DNA of 64,000 nucleotides from Amaricoccus sp003258405 (lineage in GTDB: Bacteria > Pseudomonadota > Alphaproteobacteria > Rhodobacterales > Rhodobacteraceae): positions 2,976,001 through 3,040,000 of the forward strand of contig NZ_CP171225.1 in the NCBI RefSeq assembly GCF_043226085.1, in the 5' to 3' direction. The stretch's first letter is position 1, and each line of letters starts with the position of its first letter. The notes beneath the pieces were generated by a model, which made no database searches, was not told where the DNA came from, and saw nothing but the letters and a program-made list of their open reading frames with translations. Positions 19,689 to 27,959 of the stretch are shown one piece after another. The position numbers and the translations under genes are program-made.

Positions 19689-20887
19689 GCGGCCGGCTCG
19701 CGTCGCATGTCCTGCGTCGAGCGGTAGAGCGGCACGGCGATCTGCGCGAAGAGGCCGATGCCCCAGAGCAGATTGCCGATGATCGAGGGCACGAAGGGGT
19801 GGATCGCGAGCACGCAGAGCGCCATGACGATGCCGAAGAGCCGGACCTTCCAGGAATGGTAGCTGCGGGTGACGTCGCGGCCCTCGACGAGGGTCTGGAG
19901 CCACCAGAGGGCGGCGAGGAAGACGGCGAGGCCGAGCGTGCCGATGGTGCCGTAGCCGCTGGGGTAGGGTTGCCAGAGCCCGACATAGACCTCTCCGGCG
20001 AGGGCGACGCCGACCAGCACCGCGCTCCAGAGGATCACGATATGGGCAATCCAGTAGGCGAGCAGGACCGGGACGGCGCGGCTCCGGGGTTTCGCGTTTC
20101 CGACGCTGTCGAAGTAGATCCAGGCCATCGCGAAGAGCGAGAGCCCGCCCATGGCGAGGTTGAAGAGCGTGCCGGGGGCGGCCTTGTAGATGCCCTTGTC
20201 GGCGAGGGTGACGACGAGCTTGAAGAAGCCCTCGCCGAGCAGGATCAGCATGAGCAGGGCGAAGCGTTCGGAGAGGTGGCCGAGGCGGGGCAGGAAGCGC
20301 TCGAAGCGGAGCGTGCCGAAGCGCGGGGCCATGTACTGCACCTGGATGAGCAGGACGCCCGCGCCAAAGACCCAGTAGGCGAGCGGCTTCGGGAGGACCG
20401 CGGAGAGCGCAAAGACCGCGGCGAGGACGAAGAAGTTGCGCCCCTGTTCGTAGGCGAGCGAGGTTTCCTCGGCGCCGGTCGAGCGCGCGCGCCAGTAGAG
20501 CCAGGCGGTCAGGGCCCGGTTGAGCGCGTAGCCCAGCGCGAAATAGGGCCATCCGCCGCTGGTGACGGCGGGAATGGCCGCGGCGATGAACATCATCGTC
20601 ACGATCTGCACCGCCATCACCGTCCGGTGCGGGATGTCTGTCGAGATGTAGAGGGAATTGTAGACCGAGCTGTCGGCCCAGGCGAAGAAGATCGCGAGGA
20701 AGAGGCCGGTGAAGATCCAGAACCCGTGCCAGTCCAGATGGTGGGAGAGGAAGTTCCCCAGCATGAAGACGGTGACGACATGGATGAGGTCGAAGAAAAG
20801 CTCGACCCAGTGCACGTGGTCGCCTGCCCCTTCGACATCGAGGTGATGGCGCGGGCGGCGCCAGATCGGAAAGTCCTTCAGCGGCAT
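19685..20887 (-). CDS. Low temperature requirement protein A (LtrA) family membrane protein
   Basis: A 400-residue polytopic membrane protein. The N-terminus has HVHWVELFFDLIHVVTVFML, the LtrA signature, and about ten to twelve hydrophobic helices follow. The ATG at 20887 (MPLKDFPIW) has a strong GGGAGGA 5 nt upstream, so it is preferred over the start at 20947. The family is named from a Listeria cold-sensitive mutant, and its molecular function is unknown. It is translationally coupled to the K+ channel. Confidence 0.82.
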   Translation of the reverse strand: MPLKDFPIWRRPRHHLDVEGAGDHVHWVELFFDLIHVVTVFMLGNFLSHHLDWHGFWIFTGLFLAIFFAWADSSVYNSLYISTDIPHRTVMAVQIVTMMFIAAAIPAVTSGGWPYFALGYALNRALTAWLYWRARSTGAEETSLAYEQGRNFFVLAAVFALSAVLPKPLAYWVFGAGVLLIQVQYMAPRFGTLRFERFLPRLGHLSERFALLMLILLGEGFFKLVVTLADKGIYKAAPGTLFNLAMGGLSLFAMAWIYFDSVGNAKPRSRAVPVLLAYWIAHIVILWSAVLVGVALAGEVYVGLWQPYPSGYGTIGTLGLAVFLAALWWLQTLVEGRDVTRSYHSWKVRLFGIVMALCVLAIHPFVPSIIGNLLWGIGLFAQIAVPLYRSTQDMRREPAA

Positions 20888-20996
20888 GCAGTCCTCCCGT
20901 TGGTGTCTTCCCAGTGGTAGGACAGGCCGGGAGGGCTGTGAACGCATTCCATTGTCGGGCGCGGCGCTTTTTTTCGGCGGGGTGGCCGGGCCGACG

Positions 20997-22187
20997 TCAG
21001 CCCGGATGGCGCGAGGGGCTGCGGCGTGCGGGGCTCGGGAGCGCGAGCCAGGGGGTGATCCGCACTGAGAGGATGCCGAAGCCGACGGTCCAGAGGAGCG
21101 CGGAGAGGGTGATGCCGTCGAGGCCGGCCGCCGCGCTGCCGGGCAGGAGGCCGCGGACCAGGGCCGCGGCGACGATCATCCAGAAGGCGGCGGCGAGCCA
21201 GGGGCCGGCGATGAGGCTGCGCCCGGTATGGCCGCGGGTCGCGCGCATCATCACCGCGACCGTCATGCCGCCGATCGCGCCGATGCCCCAGAGATGCAGC
21301 CCCATGGCGGGGTTGCCCGTGCCGAAGGCCGCCGTTGCGAGGAGGCCCGCGGGCACGAAGGCATAGGCGACGTGGAGCATGAGGAGGAGCGGGGAGGCGA
21401 GCGTCGCGCCGCCGCGCCAGCGGGCGAGCCGCGCGATGTGCAGGAGGCCCGCGGCGCCGAGGAGAAGCGAGGTGGCAAATGCGGCCGGAGCCGCGACCCA
21501 GACGAGGAGGGCGATGCCGCCCGCAGCCATGCAGAGCGCATCGAAGCGGCCGAACGGTGCGGGCAGACGCGCGGCACCGCGCTGGGCGAGCCAGTTGCGG
21601 GTGAAGCTCGGGATGATGCGGCCGCCGATCAGCATGACGAGGAAGATGATGACGGCGAAGCCGAGGCGGCGGCCGTGATCGGAGCTGCCGGTGAGGGCCA
21701 CCTCGAGGTGGAAGATCACGTTGGCCAGGAAGAGCAGCGCGACCGGAATGACCACGCGCAGGTTCTTCCGGTTGCGCGCGGCGATGATCTCGCGGCCGAT
21801 GGCCGTGGAGATCGCGAGGAGAAAGAGGCTGTCGAGGATCATCACCGCCCACCACGGCAGTGGCACCGCGCCCGCGACCGCGAGGCGGCCGAGGAGCCAG
21901 AGGACGAGAAGCCCGACGAGCGGCCAGCCGCGCAGGGGCAGGCGGCCGGTCCAGTTCGGCACGGCGGTGAAGAGAAAGCCCGCGATGACGGCGGTGGCAT
22001 AGCCGAAGAGCATCTCGTGGACATGCCAGTCCACGCCCTCGAACGGGCCGCCGAGCCGCAGGTCTCCATGCCAGACGAGGATCCAGGCCGGCACCGCGCC
22101 GAGGCCGAAGAGGCAGGCGGCGAGGAAGAAGGGCCGGAAGCCGTATCCGAAGAGGGCCGGGCCGTGGTAGGGGCTTTTCTCGGGCAT
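20997..22187 (-). CDS. nnrS: NnrS family heme-copper membrane protein
   Basis: A 396-residue, roughly 12-helix NnrS. It has the conserved YGFRPFF near the N-terminus, HEMLFGYATAVIAGFLFTAV, WTGR and a C-terminal histidine-bearing GMHLWGIGAIGGM-type stretch. NnrS binds heme and copper and protects cells from nitric oxide stress; it was first found in the nnr region of Rhodobacter sphaeroides 2.4.3. The ATG at 22187 is preceded by GGAGAT. A Crp/Fnr-type palindrome at 22303-22316 lies 122 bp upstream and could serve as its activator site. Confidence 0.88.
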   Translation of the reverse strand: MPEKSPYHGPALFGYGFRPFFLAACLFGLGAVPAWILVWHGDLRLGGPFEGVDWHVHEMLFGYATAVIAGFLFTAVPNWTGRLPLRGWPLVGLLVLWLLGRLAVAGAVPLPWWAVMILDSLFLLAISTAIGREIIAARNRKNLRVVIPVALLFLANVIFHLEVALTGSSDHGRRLGFAVIIFLVMLIGGRIIPSFTRNWLAQRGAARLPAPFGRFDALCMAAGGIALLVWVAAPAAFATSLLLGAAGLLHIARLARWRGGATLASPLLLMLHVAYAFVPAGLLATAAFGTGNPAMGLHLWGIGAIGGMTVAVMMRATRGHTGRSLIAGPWLAAAFWMIVAAALVRGLLPGSAAAGLDGITLSALLWTVGFGILSVRITPWLALPSPARRSPSRHPG

Positions 22188-22302
22188 GGGGGCATCTCCG
22201 GGGTTGTCTCGACAAGGGCGGCCCCGTGCGCGAATATGCGGCGCGGCGCCGGCCTGCGTGTTTCGTCTGTCACGGAGATGGGCTAGTTCTCGTTCGCTGA
22301 CC

Positions 22303-22316
22303 TTGCCGTTTCGCAA
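22303..22316. promoter_or_regulatory. NnrR/DNR-type box between nnrS and the divergent regulator gene
   Basis: TTGCCGTTTCGCAA has half-sites TTGCC and CGCAA separated by four bases. It matches the TTGCG-N4-CGCAA form seen at 23293-23306 except for one base. Its centre lies 122 bp from the nnrS start, suitable for activation with a leader of about 80 nt. It is only 18 bp before the GTG of the regulator gene, which suggests negative or no direct control in that direction. Confidence 0.55.
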
Positions 22317-22333
22317 CCTTCGGGACGAAATCC

Positions 22334-23041
22334 GTGTCCAGACTCGATGAGAGCCTTCTGAGGGGCGTGCCGCCCTTTTCCAAGCTGTCGCGCCCGGAGA
22401 TCCGCGAGATCCTCGATCTGGCGCGGCCGGGCCGGCATGCGGAGGGCGCGGCCGTGTTCCGGGAGGGCATGGCGGCGGAGCGCTTCTTCCTGCTGCTCGA
22501 CGGCTTCGTGCGCGCGGTGCGGACCTCGCCCGAGGGCGAGCAGATCATCGTGCTCCACATTCCGCCGGGAGAGCTGCTCGGGATCGCCCCGGCGATCGGC
22601 CGGACGCATTATCCGGCCACGGCCATCTGTGCCTCGGAATCGGTGACGCTCTCCTGGCCGGTGCGGCTCTGGACGGTCTTTGCCGGGAAGTATGACGGGT
22701 TCGCCTCGGAAACCTACCGGACGCTCGGGAACCGGCTGGGCGAGGTGCAGGAGACGGTCATGGAGCTTGCCACCAAGGCCGTCGAGCAGCGGGTCGCCTC
22801 GGCGCTCCTGCGCATGGTGCATCAGTCGGGGCGCAAGGCCGACGGCGGCATCGAGATCGGCTTTCCGGTGACGCGCGCGAACATTTCCGAAATGACCGGG
22901 ACGACGCTGCATACCGTGAGCCGTCTGCTCGCGGCCTGGGAGAAGCGCGGGATCGTGGAGAGCGCGCGCAAGCACATCACGGTGACCGATCCGCACCAGC
23001 TCATGCTTCTGAGCGGGGCGTCCGGCGCCGGCTCGCCCTGA
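22334..23041 (+). CDS. nnrR: Crp/Fnr family regulator, NnrR/DNR type
   Basis: A 235-residue regulator: a cyclic-nucleotide-fold sensor domain (about residues 10-130), a long dimerisation helix, and a C-terminal helix-turn-helix (TRANISEMTGTTLHTVSR, about 178-195). There is no N-terminal Cys cluster, so it is not an oxygen-sensing FNR. The form and location next to nnrS and nor/nir fit NnrR/DNR, the nitric-oxide-responsive activator of denitrification genes. GTG 22334 is the only available start, since an in-frame stop lies at 22298. Its 3' end overlaps the convergent DUF1858 gene by 41 bp. Confidence 0.75.
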   Translation: MSRLDESLLRGVPPFSKLSRPEIREILDLARPGRHAEGAAVFREGMAAERFFLLLDGFVRAVRTSPEGEQIIVLHIPPGELLGIAPAIGRTHYPATAICASESVTLSWPVRLWTVFAGKYDGFASETYRTLGNRLGEVQETVMELATKAVEQRVASALLRMVHQSGRKADGGIEIGFPVTRANISEMTGTTLHTVSRLLAAWEKRGIVESARKHITVTDPHQLMLLSGASGAGSP

Positions 23042-23237
23042 TCCTGGCACCGAGCATGTCGCGCAGGTGGTCGGGGTCGATCCCGTATTCCCGGCAGGCA
23101 TCCGCGACGGAGTGAAACGGCGCGAAGGGGCAGCCCGGACAGAGCATGCCGTTTTCCATGAAGGTGCAGGCTGTTTCGGGCCATTCGCGGAACAGGTCGG
23201 CGAGGGGCGCGTGCAGATCATCGGGCGCGGTCGTCAT
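23001..23237 (-). CDS. DUF1858 (hybrid-cluster-associated redox disulfide) domain protein
   Basis: A 78-residue protein with a CPGC motif in GMLCPGCPFAPFHSVADAC and the DUF1858 fold, the family often found near hybrid cluster proteins and denitrification genes. The C-terminal tail is basic and overlaps the end of the regulator gene on the other strand. A perfect TTGCG-N4-CGCAA palindrome is centred 62 bp upstream of the ATG, so it is likely a member of the same nitric-oxide regulon. Its redox partner is unknown. Confidence 0.78.
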   Translation of the reverse strand: MTTAPDDLHAPLADLFREWPETACTFMENGMLCPGCPFAPFHSVADACREYGIDPDHLRDMLGARIRASRRRTPRSEA

Positions 23238-23292
23238 TCCAGGTCTCCCTGACGAGCTGCATCAAATCTGCCGCGCGTTGCAGGGCGGGACG

Positions 23293-23306
23293 TTGCGTTT
23301 GCGCAA
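23293..23306. promoter_or_regulatory. Perfect NnrR/DNR-type palindrome upstream of the DUF1858 gene
   Basis: TTGCGTTTGCGCAA is a perfect TTGCG-N4-CGCAA dyad. Its centre is 62 bp upstream of the DUF1858 ATG at 23237. A class II site at -41.5 would give a leader of about 20 nt. Confidence 0.7.
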
Positions 23307-23509
23307 CGTCGCGGGGCGGCGTCTGGCCTATTCCCTGTCTCGGCGGCCGGCGGATACCGGCTTGATGCGATGGCGGCTTCCGGGAACGCCCGGCGCGCCG
23401 CTGCGGCGGGCGCCCTCGGGCCTGCCGGGGCGGCGGCGCTTGCGGGGATCGGGAGGATGTGTCGCGCGCTGCTGCGCCGCAACCGGCGGGATATGGCAAA
23501 TCCTGCAAA

Positions 23510-23523
23510 TTGTCGTTTTACAA
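23510..23523. promoter_or_regulatory. Candidate Crp/Fnr-type site upstream of the second regulator gene
   Basis: TTGTCGTTTTACAA is an imperfect dyad with half-sites TTGTC and TACAA. Its centre is about 93 bp upstream of the ATG at 23610. The match is weaker than for the other boxes. Confidence 0.4.
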
Positions 23524-23609
23524 CAATAACGTAGCGCTCCACGCCGGCGCTTCGACAGTGACTGCGATTCCTGACGGCAGCGGGCTCCGTGACTTTGGGA
23601 GGACGAGAG

Positions 23610-24407
23610 ATGCAACCTGACGACGAGCTCCAGAGCGAGGAGTATTGCAGTGAGGGCTGTGGGCTCCCGGCCGGAGAACCGGCGCCGCAGGCGCGGCCGA
23701 GGACGGGCGGGGCGCTCGACGTGGCGCGGCGCTCGATTCTCATGTCCGACCTTCCCGCGCGGATCGCCGATCAGGTGCTGGCGCGGGCGGTGACCCGGCG
23801 TTTCCGGCGCGGCGAGACGATCTTCCTGCAGAACCAGCGCGCGCGCTCGATCTACATCGTGCTCGAGGGCTGGGTGAAGCTCTACCGCATGACACAGAGC
23901 GGCGGGGAGGCCGTCATTGCCGTCTATACCGCGGGTCAGAGCGTCGGCGAGGCGGTGGCCTTCCAGGGGCATCCCTATCCGGTCACCGGGGAGGCGGTGA
24001 CGGACTGCCGCGTGCTCCAGATCGATCCGGGCGTGTTTCTCGATGTGGTCAAGGCCGAGCCCGAGAGCCTCGGGGCGGTGCTTTCGGCGATGTCGCGCCA
24101 TCTTCATTTCCTCGTGGTGCAGATCGAGGCACTGAAGGCCCGGACCGGGGCGCAGCGGGTCGCGGGGTTCCTGCTCGAACTCTGCGAGGCGGAGAAGGGG
24201 CCGGCCACCGTGATGCTGCCCTATGACAAGAACCTCATCGCGGGGCGGCTCGGCATGAAGCCCGAGAGCCTGTCCCGCGCCTTCTCGCGGCTGCGGCGGG
24301 ATGCGGGTGTGCGGATCACCGCCAATGTCGCGACGATCCGGGATGTCGAGGTGCTGCAGCATTTCGCGATCCGCGACCCGGCGCTCGCCTGGAGCCGCTC
24401 CGGCTGA
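23610..24407 (+). CDS. Crp/Fnr family transcriptional regulator (second)
   Basis: A 265-residue regulator with an unusually long N-terminal tail (about 35 residues, containing YCSEGCG) before the cyclic-nucleotide-like domain. A dimerisation helix and a C-terminal HTH (LIAGRLGMKPESLSRAFSRL) follow. Two tail cysteines are too few for the usual four-ligand FNR cluster. The ATG at 23610 has GGAGG 7 nt upstream and is preferred over the GTG at 23589. It lies convergent to norF and, by position, may tune the nor/nir regulon alongside the NnrR-type protein. Its signal is unknown. Confidence 0.78.
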   Translation: MQPDDELQSEEYCSEGCGLPAGEPAPQARPRTGGALDVARRSILMSDLPARIADQVLARAVTRRFRRGETIFLQNQRARSIYIVLEGWVKLYRMTQSGGEAVIAVYTAGQSVGEAVAFQGHPYPVTGEAVTDCRVLQIDPGVFLDVVKAEPESLGAVLSAMSRHLHFLVVQIEALKARTGAQRVAGFLLELCEAEKGPATVMLPYDKNLIAGRLGMKPESLSRAFSRLRRDAGVRITANVATIRDVEVLQHFAIRDPALAWSRSG

Positions 24408-24415
24408 GCGCGGGC

Positions 24416-24673
24416 TCAGGCGAGGGGGATGAGGTAGAGGCCGTAGAGGGCGAGGGCGAAGATCCCGAGGATCCAGCCGAAGACCCGGCTCCAGGTCTGC
24501 GAGTGCCGCAGTTCGAGATAGTTGCGGAGGATGAGGCGCATCTTGATCCAGGCCACGATCAGGATCAGCGCCGAGACCAGGGCGGCGGCCGGCGACATCG
24601 CCCCGACCGGCGCCGCGGCGAGGGCGGTCGTGACGAGGCCGAGGGCGAGGAGGGTGAGCCAGGCGCGGGTCAT
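24416..24673 (-). CDS. norF: NorF-like small membrane protein (cytochrome oxidase subunit IV-like)
   Basis: An 85-residue protein with three predicted helices (about 4-24, 30-48 and 62-84). It resembles prokaryotic cytochrome c oxidase subunit IV family proteins and is last in the nor operon, five bases after norE. NorF supports full nitric oxide reductase activity or maturation in Paracoccus. Identification rests on size, topology and position, because the family has few diagnostic residues. Confidence 0.75.
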   Translation of the reverse strand: MTRAWLTLLALGLVTTALAAAPVGAMSPAAALVSALILIVAWIKMRLILRNYLELRHSQTWSRVFGWILGIFALALYGLYLIPLA

Positions 24674-24678
24674 CGGCG

Positions 24679-25242
24679 TCAGCGGAGCAGGTAGATCACG
24701 GGGAAGAGCAGCACCCAGACGAGATCGACCATGTGCCAGAAGGCAACGCCCGTCTCCATGGTGTGGAGGTCGTCCCGGAGGGCGATGAGCCCGAGAATGA
24801 CGATCCCGGCCACCACATGCGCGGCATGAAAGCCGGTCAGCAGGTAGTAGAAGGTGAAGAACGGGTGGGTTTCGGTGTCGATGCCCTCGGCGATCTTGGC
24901 GGCGTATTCATGCGCCTTGATGGCGAGGAACACCGCGCCGAAGAGGGCGGCGGCGCCGAGGCGGAGGCGCGCCTTGCCGCGGGCGCCGGCGCGGCGCGCG
25001 GCAATGGCGGCGGCCGCGGCATAGCCGCTGGTGATGAGCACCATGGTGTTGAGCGCACCCGCCGTGCGGTCGAGGAGATCCTGCGCCGCGGCGAAGCCCT
25101 CCGGATCGGTTGCCCGGACGGCGAGAAACGAGGCGAGGCCCGCGCCGAAGACCAGCAGCTCGCTCGCGATGAGCACCCACATCATCAGATCGCCCGGCAG
25201 TTCGGCCCAGACGCCGCCATCGGGATCGGGGGCGGCGCTCAT
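24679..25242 (-). CDS. norE: NorE, cytochrome oxidase subunit III-like protein
   Basis: A 187-residue membrane protein of the CoxIII family. It has five predicted helices, with the family feature KAHEYAAKI near residues 109-117 and FHAAHVVAG near residues 139-147. It is an accessory of the cNOR complex, affecting its activity rather than forming part of the purified enzyme. Its ATG overlaps the norD stop by 4 bp. Confidence 0.86.
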   Translation of the reverse strand: MSAAPDPDGGVWAELPGDLMMWVLIASELLVFGAGLASFLAVRATDPEGFAAAQDLLDRTAGALNTMVLITSGYAAAAAIAARRAGARGKARLRLGAAALFGAVFLAIKAHEYAAKIAEGIDTETHPFFTFYYLLTGFHAAHVVAGIVILGLIALRDDLHTMETGVAFWHMVDLVWVLLFPVIYLLR

Positions 25243-27137
25243 GTGCCGACCAGCTGGCGGTAGATGCCCGGCAGCGCGTCGGTCAGACGGTCGGGATGCG
25301 GGATGACGGTGTAGCCGCCGCGGCCGAAGAGGCGGGGGAACCAGACCTTCGCCTCGGCCTCGATGGCGATGCCGTAGACAGCCTGGCCGCGGCGGCGGGC
25401 CTCGATGATCGCCATGCGGCTGTCCTCGATGCCGTGGCGGCCTTCGTAATGGTCGAGGTCGTTGGGCTTGCCGTCGGTGATGACGAGGAGGAGCCGGCGC
25501 CGGCGCTCGCGGGCCGCGAGTTCGGCCGAGGCATGGCGGATGGCGGCGCCGAGACGGGTGTAGAAGCCCGGGCGGAGGCCCCAGATCCGGCCCTCGACCT
25601 CGCGGCCCATCGGCTCGTCGAAGCGCTTGCAGTCCTGGACGAAGACCCGGTCGCGGCGGAGCGAGGAGAAGGCGTTGATGGCACAGTCGTCGCCGCAGCC
25701 CTCGATCCCCCAGGCAAGCGCGGTCAGCGCCTCGCGGGCGATGTCGATCACCGCGCGGCCGGTGACGGCGCTCTCGGTGGAGCGCGAGGCGTCAATCAGG
25801 ATCGAGACGGCGAGATCGCGCGCCTCCGTCCGGGTCGCGGTCCAGATCCGGTCGGAGCCGCGGCCGGTGGCGCGGAGGTCGATGAGTGCGCCCACCGCGG
25901 CGTCGAGGTCGAGCTCCTCGCCGTCGATCTGACGCGGGCGGGCGACACGGCGGGGGGCGAGCGCCTCGAAGCGGCGGCGCACGGCACGAATGCGGCGCCG
26001 GGCGGCGGGATCGTCCGGGACGCCTTCGCTCGGCTCTGCGCGGGCGGCGAGCACGCAGCAATGGTCCGGGAGGTAGGCGCCGGCCTTGTGGTCCCATTCG
26101 GGGTAGAGATGGCGGCCGGAGAGGCGCTCGCGGTCCACATCCGCCGGCGAGAGATCGAGATGGAGCTTGAGTTTGGTCGCGGGCGCCTTCGAGACCTTGC
26201 CGAGCGCGATCTCGTCCATGTCGTCGGCGGCCTTGCGGGCATTCTCGAGGTCGTCCTCCTCGACGCGCCGGTTGATGTTGGCGAAATCGGCCCAAGAGAG
26301 GATCGCCTCGAACTTGTGGAGGATCAGGCTGTCGCGGCGCTCGACCTGATCGGTGGCGCGGCGGCGGGCCCGGTGGGTGCGGCTGCTTTCGCCGGTGTCG
26401 GGCGGTGCACCGTCGGCGTCGCTGTCATCGGGGCCTGCGCCTTCCGCTGCCGACGGGGGCGCGGTGCGGAGCCACAGCGGCACAGGGCGGAAGGGGCGGT
26501 AGCCGCGGGGCGTGGCGAGGGCGCACGGATCGGGCGCGGCGTGTGGCGGGGGCGCGCCGAGCGCCTCGCGGATGCGGGCCTCGACGGTGGCTTCGGCGCG
26601 CGGCAGCCGGGCGGGGTCGGGCCGACGCGCCAGGGCCGCGCGGCAGAGGCGCGCGTGGAGCGGGCGGAGGCCGGGGGCCGCGGCCAGGGTCGCCGCGGCG
26701 CAGCGCCGGGCCTCGGCGATCCGGGCGAGGTCGGCGGCGAAGGGATCGGGGCTTTCCGCGGCGGGCCGGGCGTGGGCGGCGCTGGCGGCGAGCCAGAGGT
26801 AGAGCCCGGCATTGAGCGCGCCTTCGGGGAAGATGTCGAGGCGGGGCGGCAGGCGGAGCTTCACGCCGTCCCAGCCGGCTTCCGTCACACGCTCGGCCGC
26901 TGTGCCGAGGCGGCGGCGGAAGCTCAGCCGGTGCGGGCTCGGGGCCGGTGCGGCGGGCACGATCTCGACGGCCGGATCGCCGCCGAGGCCGCGGAAGAGC
27001 ACGGCGATGCGGCCGGCCATGCGCTCGAGCGGGACGGCGGCGTCCGCGTGGTCGGGTGCTGCGTCGAGGCCGCTGGCGATCGCATGCCAGATCTTTCCGA
27101 CGCTTTCTTCCGGTTCCCAGAACTCGATCTCGGGCAT
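25239..27137 (-). CDS. norD: NorD, von Willebrand factor A-domain activator of nitric oxide reductase
   Basis: A 632-residue cytoplasmic protein. The C-terminal third is a VWA domain with MIDAS motif LIDASRSTES near residue 447, RDRVFVQDCKRFDE, and a terminal GKPNDLDHYEGRHGIEDS typical of NorD/CbbO. The N-terminal part (about 1-250) is Ala/Pro-rich. NorD works with the MoxR-type ATPase NorQ to activate NorCB, probably by helping insert non-heme iron. It is encoded 8 bp after norQ. Confidence 0.93.
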   Translation of the reverse strand: MPEIEFWEPEESVGKIWHAIASGLDAAPDHADAAVPLERMAGRIAVLFRGLGGDPAVEIVPAAPAPSPHRLSFRRRLGTAAERVTEAGWDGVKLRLPPRLDIFPEGALNAGLYLWLAASAAHARPAAESPDPFAADLARIAEARRCAAATLAAAPGLRPLHARLCRAALARRPDPARLPRAEATVEARIREALGAPPPHAAPDPCALATPRGYRPFRPVPLWLRTAPPSAAEGAGPDDSDADGAPPDTGESSRTHRARRRATDQVERRDSLILHKFEAILSWADFANINRRVEEDDLENARKAADDMDEIALGKVSKAPATKLKLHLDLSPADVDRERLSGRHLYPEWDHKAGAYLPDHCCVLAARAEPSEGVPDDPAARRRIRAVRRRFEALAPRRVARPRQIDGEELDLDAAVGALIDLRATGRGSDRIWTATRTEARDLAVSILIDASRSTESAVTGRAVIDIAREALTALAWGIEGCGDDCAINAFSSLRRDRVFVQDCKRFDEPMGREVEGRIWGLRPGFYTRLGAAIRHASAELAARERRRRLLLVITDGKPNDLDHYEGRHGIEDSRMAIIEARRRGQAVYGIAIEAEAKVWFPRLFGRGGYTVIPHPDRLTDALPGIYRQLVGT

Positions 27138-27145
27138 CGCGGCCC

Positions 27146-27952
27146 TCAGCCGATCACGGCGGTCACGAGGTCGAGCAGCCCCTGCCGGACATCCGCATCG
27201 TCAGTGAGCGGCTCGATCATCGCGATGCGGATGGCCTGTTCCATCGGCATGCCGCCGGCGATGAGGGTCGCGGCATAGACGACGAGCCGGGTCGAGACGC
27301 CTTCCTCGATGTCCTGCCCGCGGAGGCCGCGCAGCTTGCCCGCAAGCCGGACGAGGGTTGCGACCCGCTCGCCGGCGAGGCCGCTTTCGGTCGCCACGAT
27401 CTCGGTCTCGCGCCCGGGCGCGGGGAAGTCGAACTCGAGGGCGATGAAGCGCTGGCGGGTCGAGGGCTTCAGGCTTTTCAGGATGTTCTGGTAGCCGGGG
27501 TTGTAGGAGGCGACGAGCATGAAGCCCGGCGCGGCGGGGATCTCCTCGCCGGTGCGGTCGAGGGGCAGGGTCCGGCGGTCGTCGGTGAGCGGATGGATCA
27601 CCACCGTCACGTCCTTGCGTGCCTCGACCAGCTCGTCGAGATAGCAGATCGCCCCCTCGCGCACGGCGCGGGTGAGCGGGCCGTCGGTCCAGACCGTCTC
27701 GCCGCCGCGAAGCAGGTAGCGGCCGATGAGATCGGCCGCGGACAGGTCGTCATGGCAGGCGACGGTGACCAGAGGCCGCCCGAGGCGGGCGGCCATGTGT
27801 GCGACGAACCGGGTCTTGCCCGCGCCCGTCGGCCCCTTCAGCAGAAGGGGCAGGCGGTGCTCGTAAGCCGCGGCGAAGATCTCGCATTCGCGGCCCTGCG
27901 GCAGGTAGTAGGGGGCTGCCCCGCCGGGGGCGATGTCGGGCGTGCCGTCCAT
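27146..27952 (-). CDS. norQ: NorQ, MoxR/CbbQ-type AAA+ ATPase
   Basis: A 268-residue AAA+ ATPase. Walker A is GPTGAGKTR (residues 40-48), Walker B is ICYLDELVE (102-110), and a sensor region (ASYNPGYQN) and a C-terminal CbbQ/NirQ domain follow. It forms the chaperone pair with NorD for maturation of the NO reductase. The ATG at 27952 (MDGTPDI) lies 7 bp after the norB stop; the frame open to 28057 would overlap norB and is rejected. Confidence 0.93.
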   Translation of the reverse strand: MDGTPDIAPGGAAPYYLPQGRECEIFAAAYEHRLPLLLKGPTGAGKTRFVAHMAARLGRPLVTVACHDDLSAADLIGRYLLRGGETVWTDGPLTRAVREGAICYLDELVEARKDVTVVIHPLTDDRRTLPLDRTGEEIPAAPGFMLVASYNPGYQNILKSLKPSTRQRFIALEFDFPAPGRETEIVATESGLAGERVATLVRLAGKLRGLRGQDIEEGVSTRLVVYAATLIAGGMPMEQAIRIAMIEPLTDDADVRQGLLDLVTAVIG

Positions 27953-27959
27953 GGCCCCC

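Larger units (their letters stand above)
23238..23609. other. Divergent 372-bp intergenic region with two Crp/Fnr-type palindromes
   Basis: The region between the DUF1858 gene and the second Crp/Fnr gene has no credible coding frame. It holds the palindromes at 23293-23306 and 23510-23523. The segment around 23490-23540 is locally AT-rich, as expected for a promoter. Confidence 0.6.
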
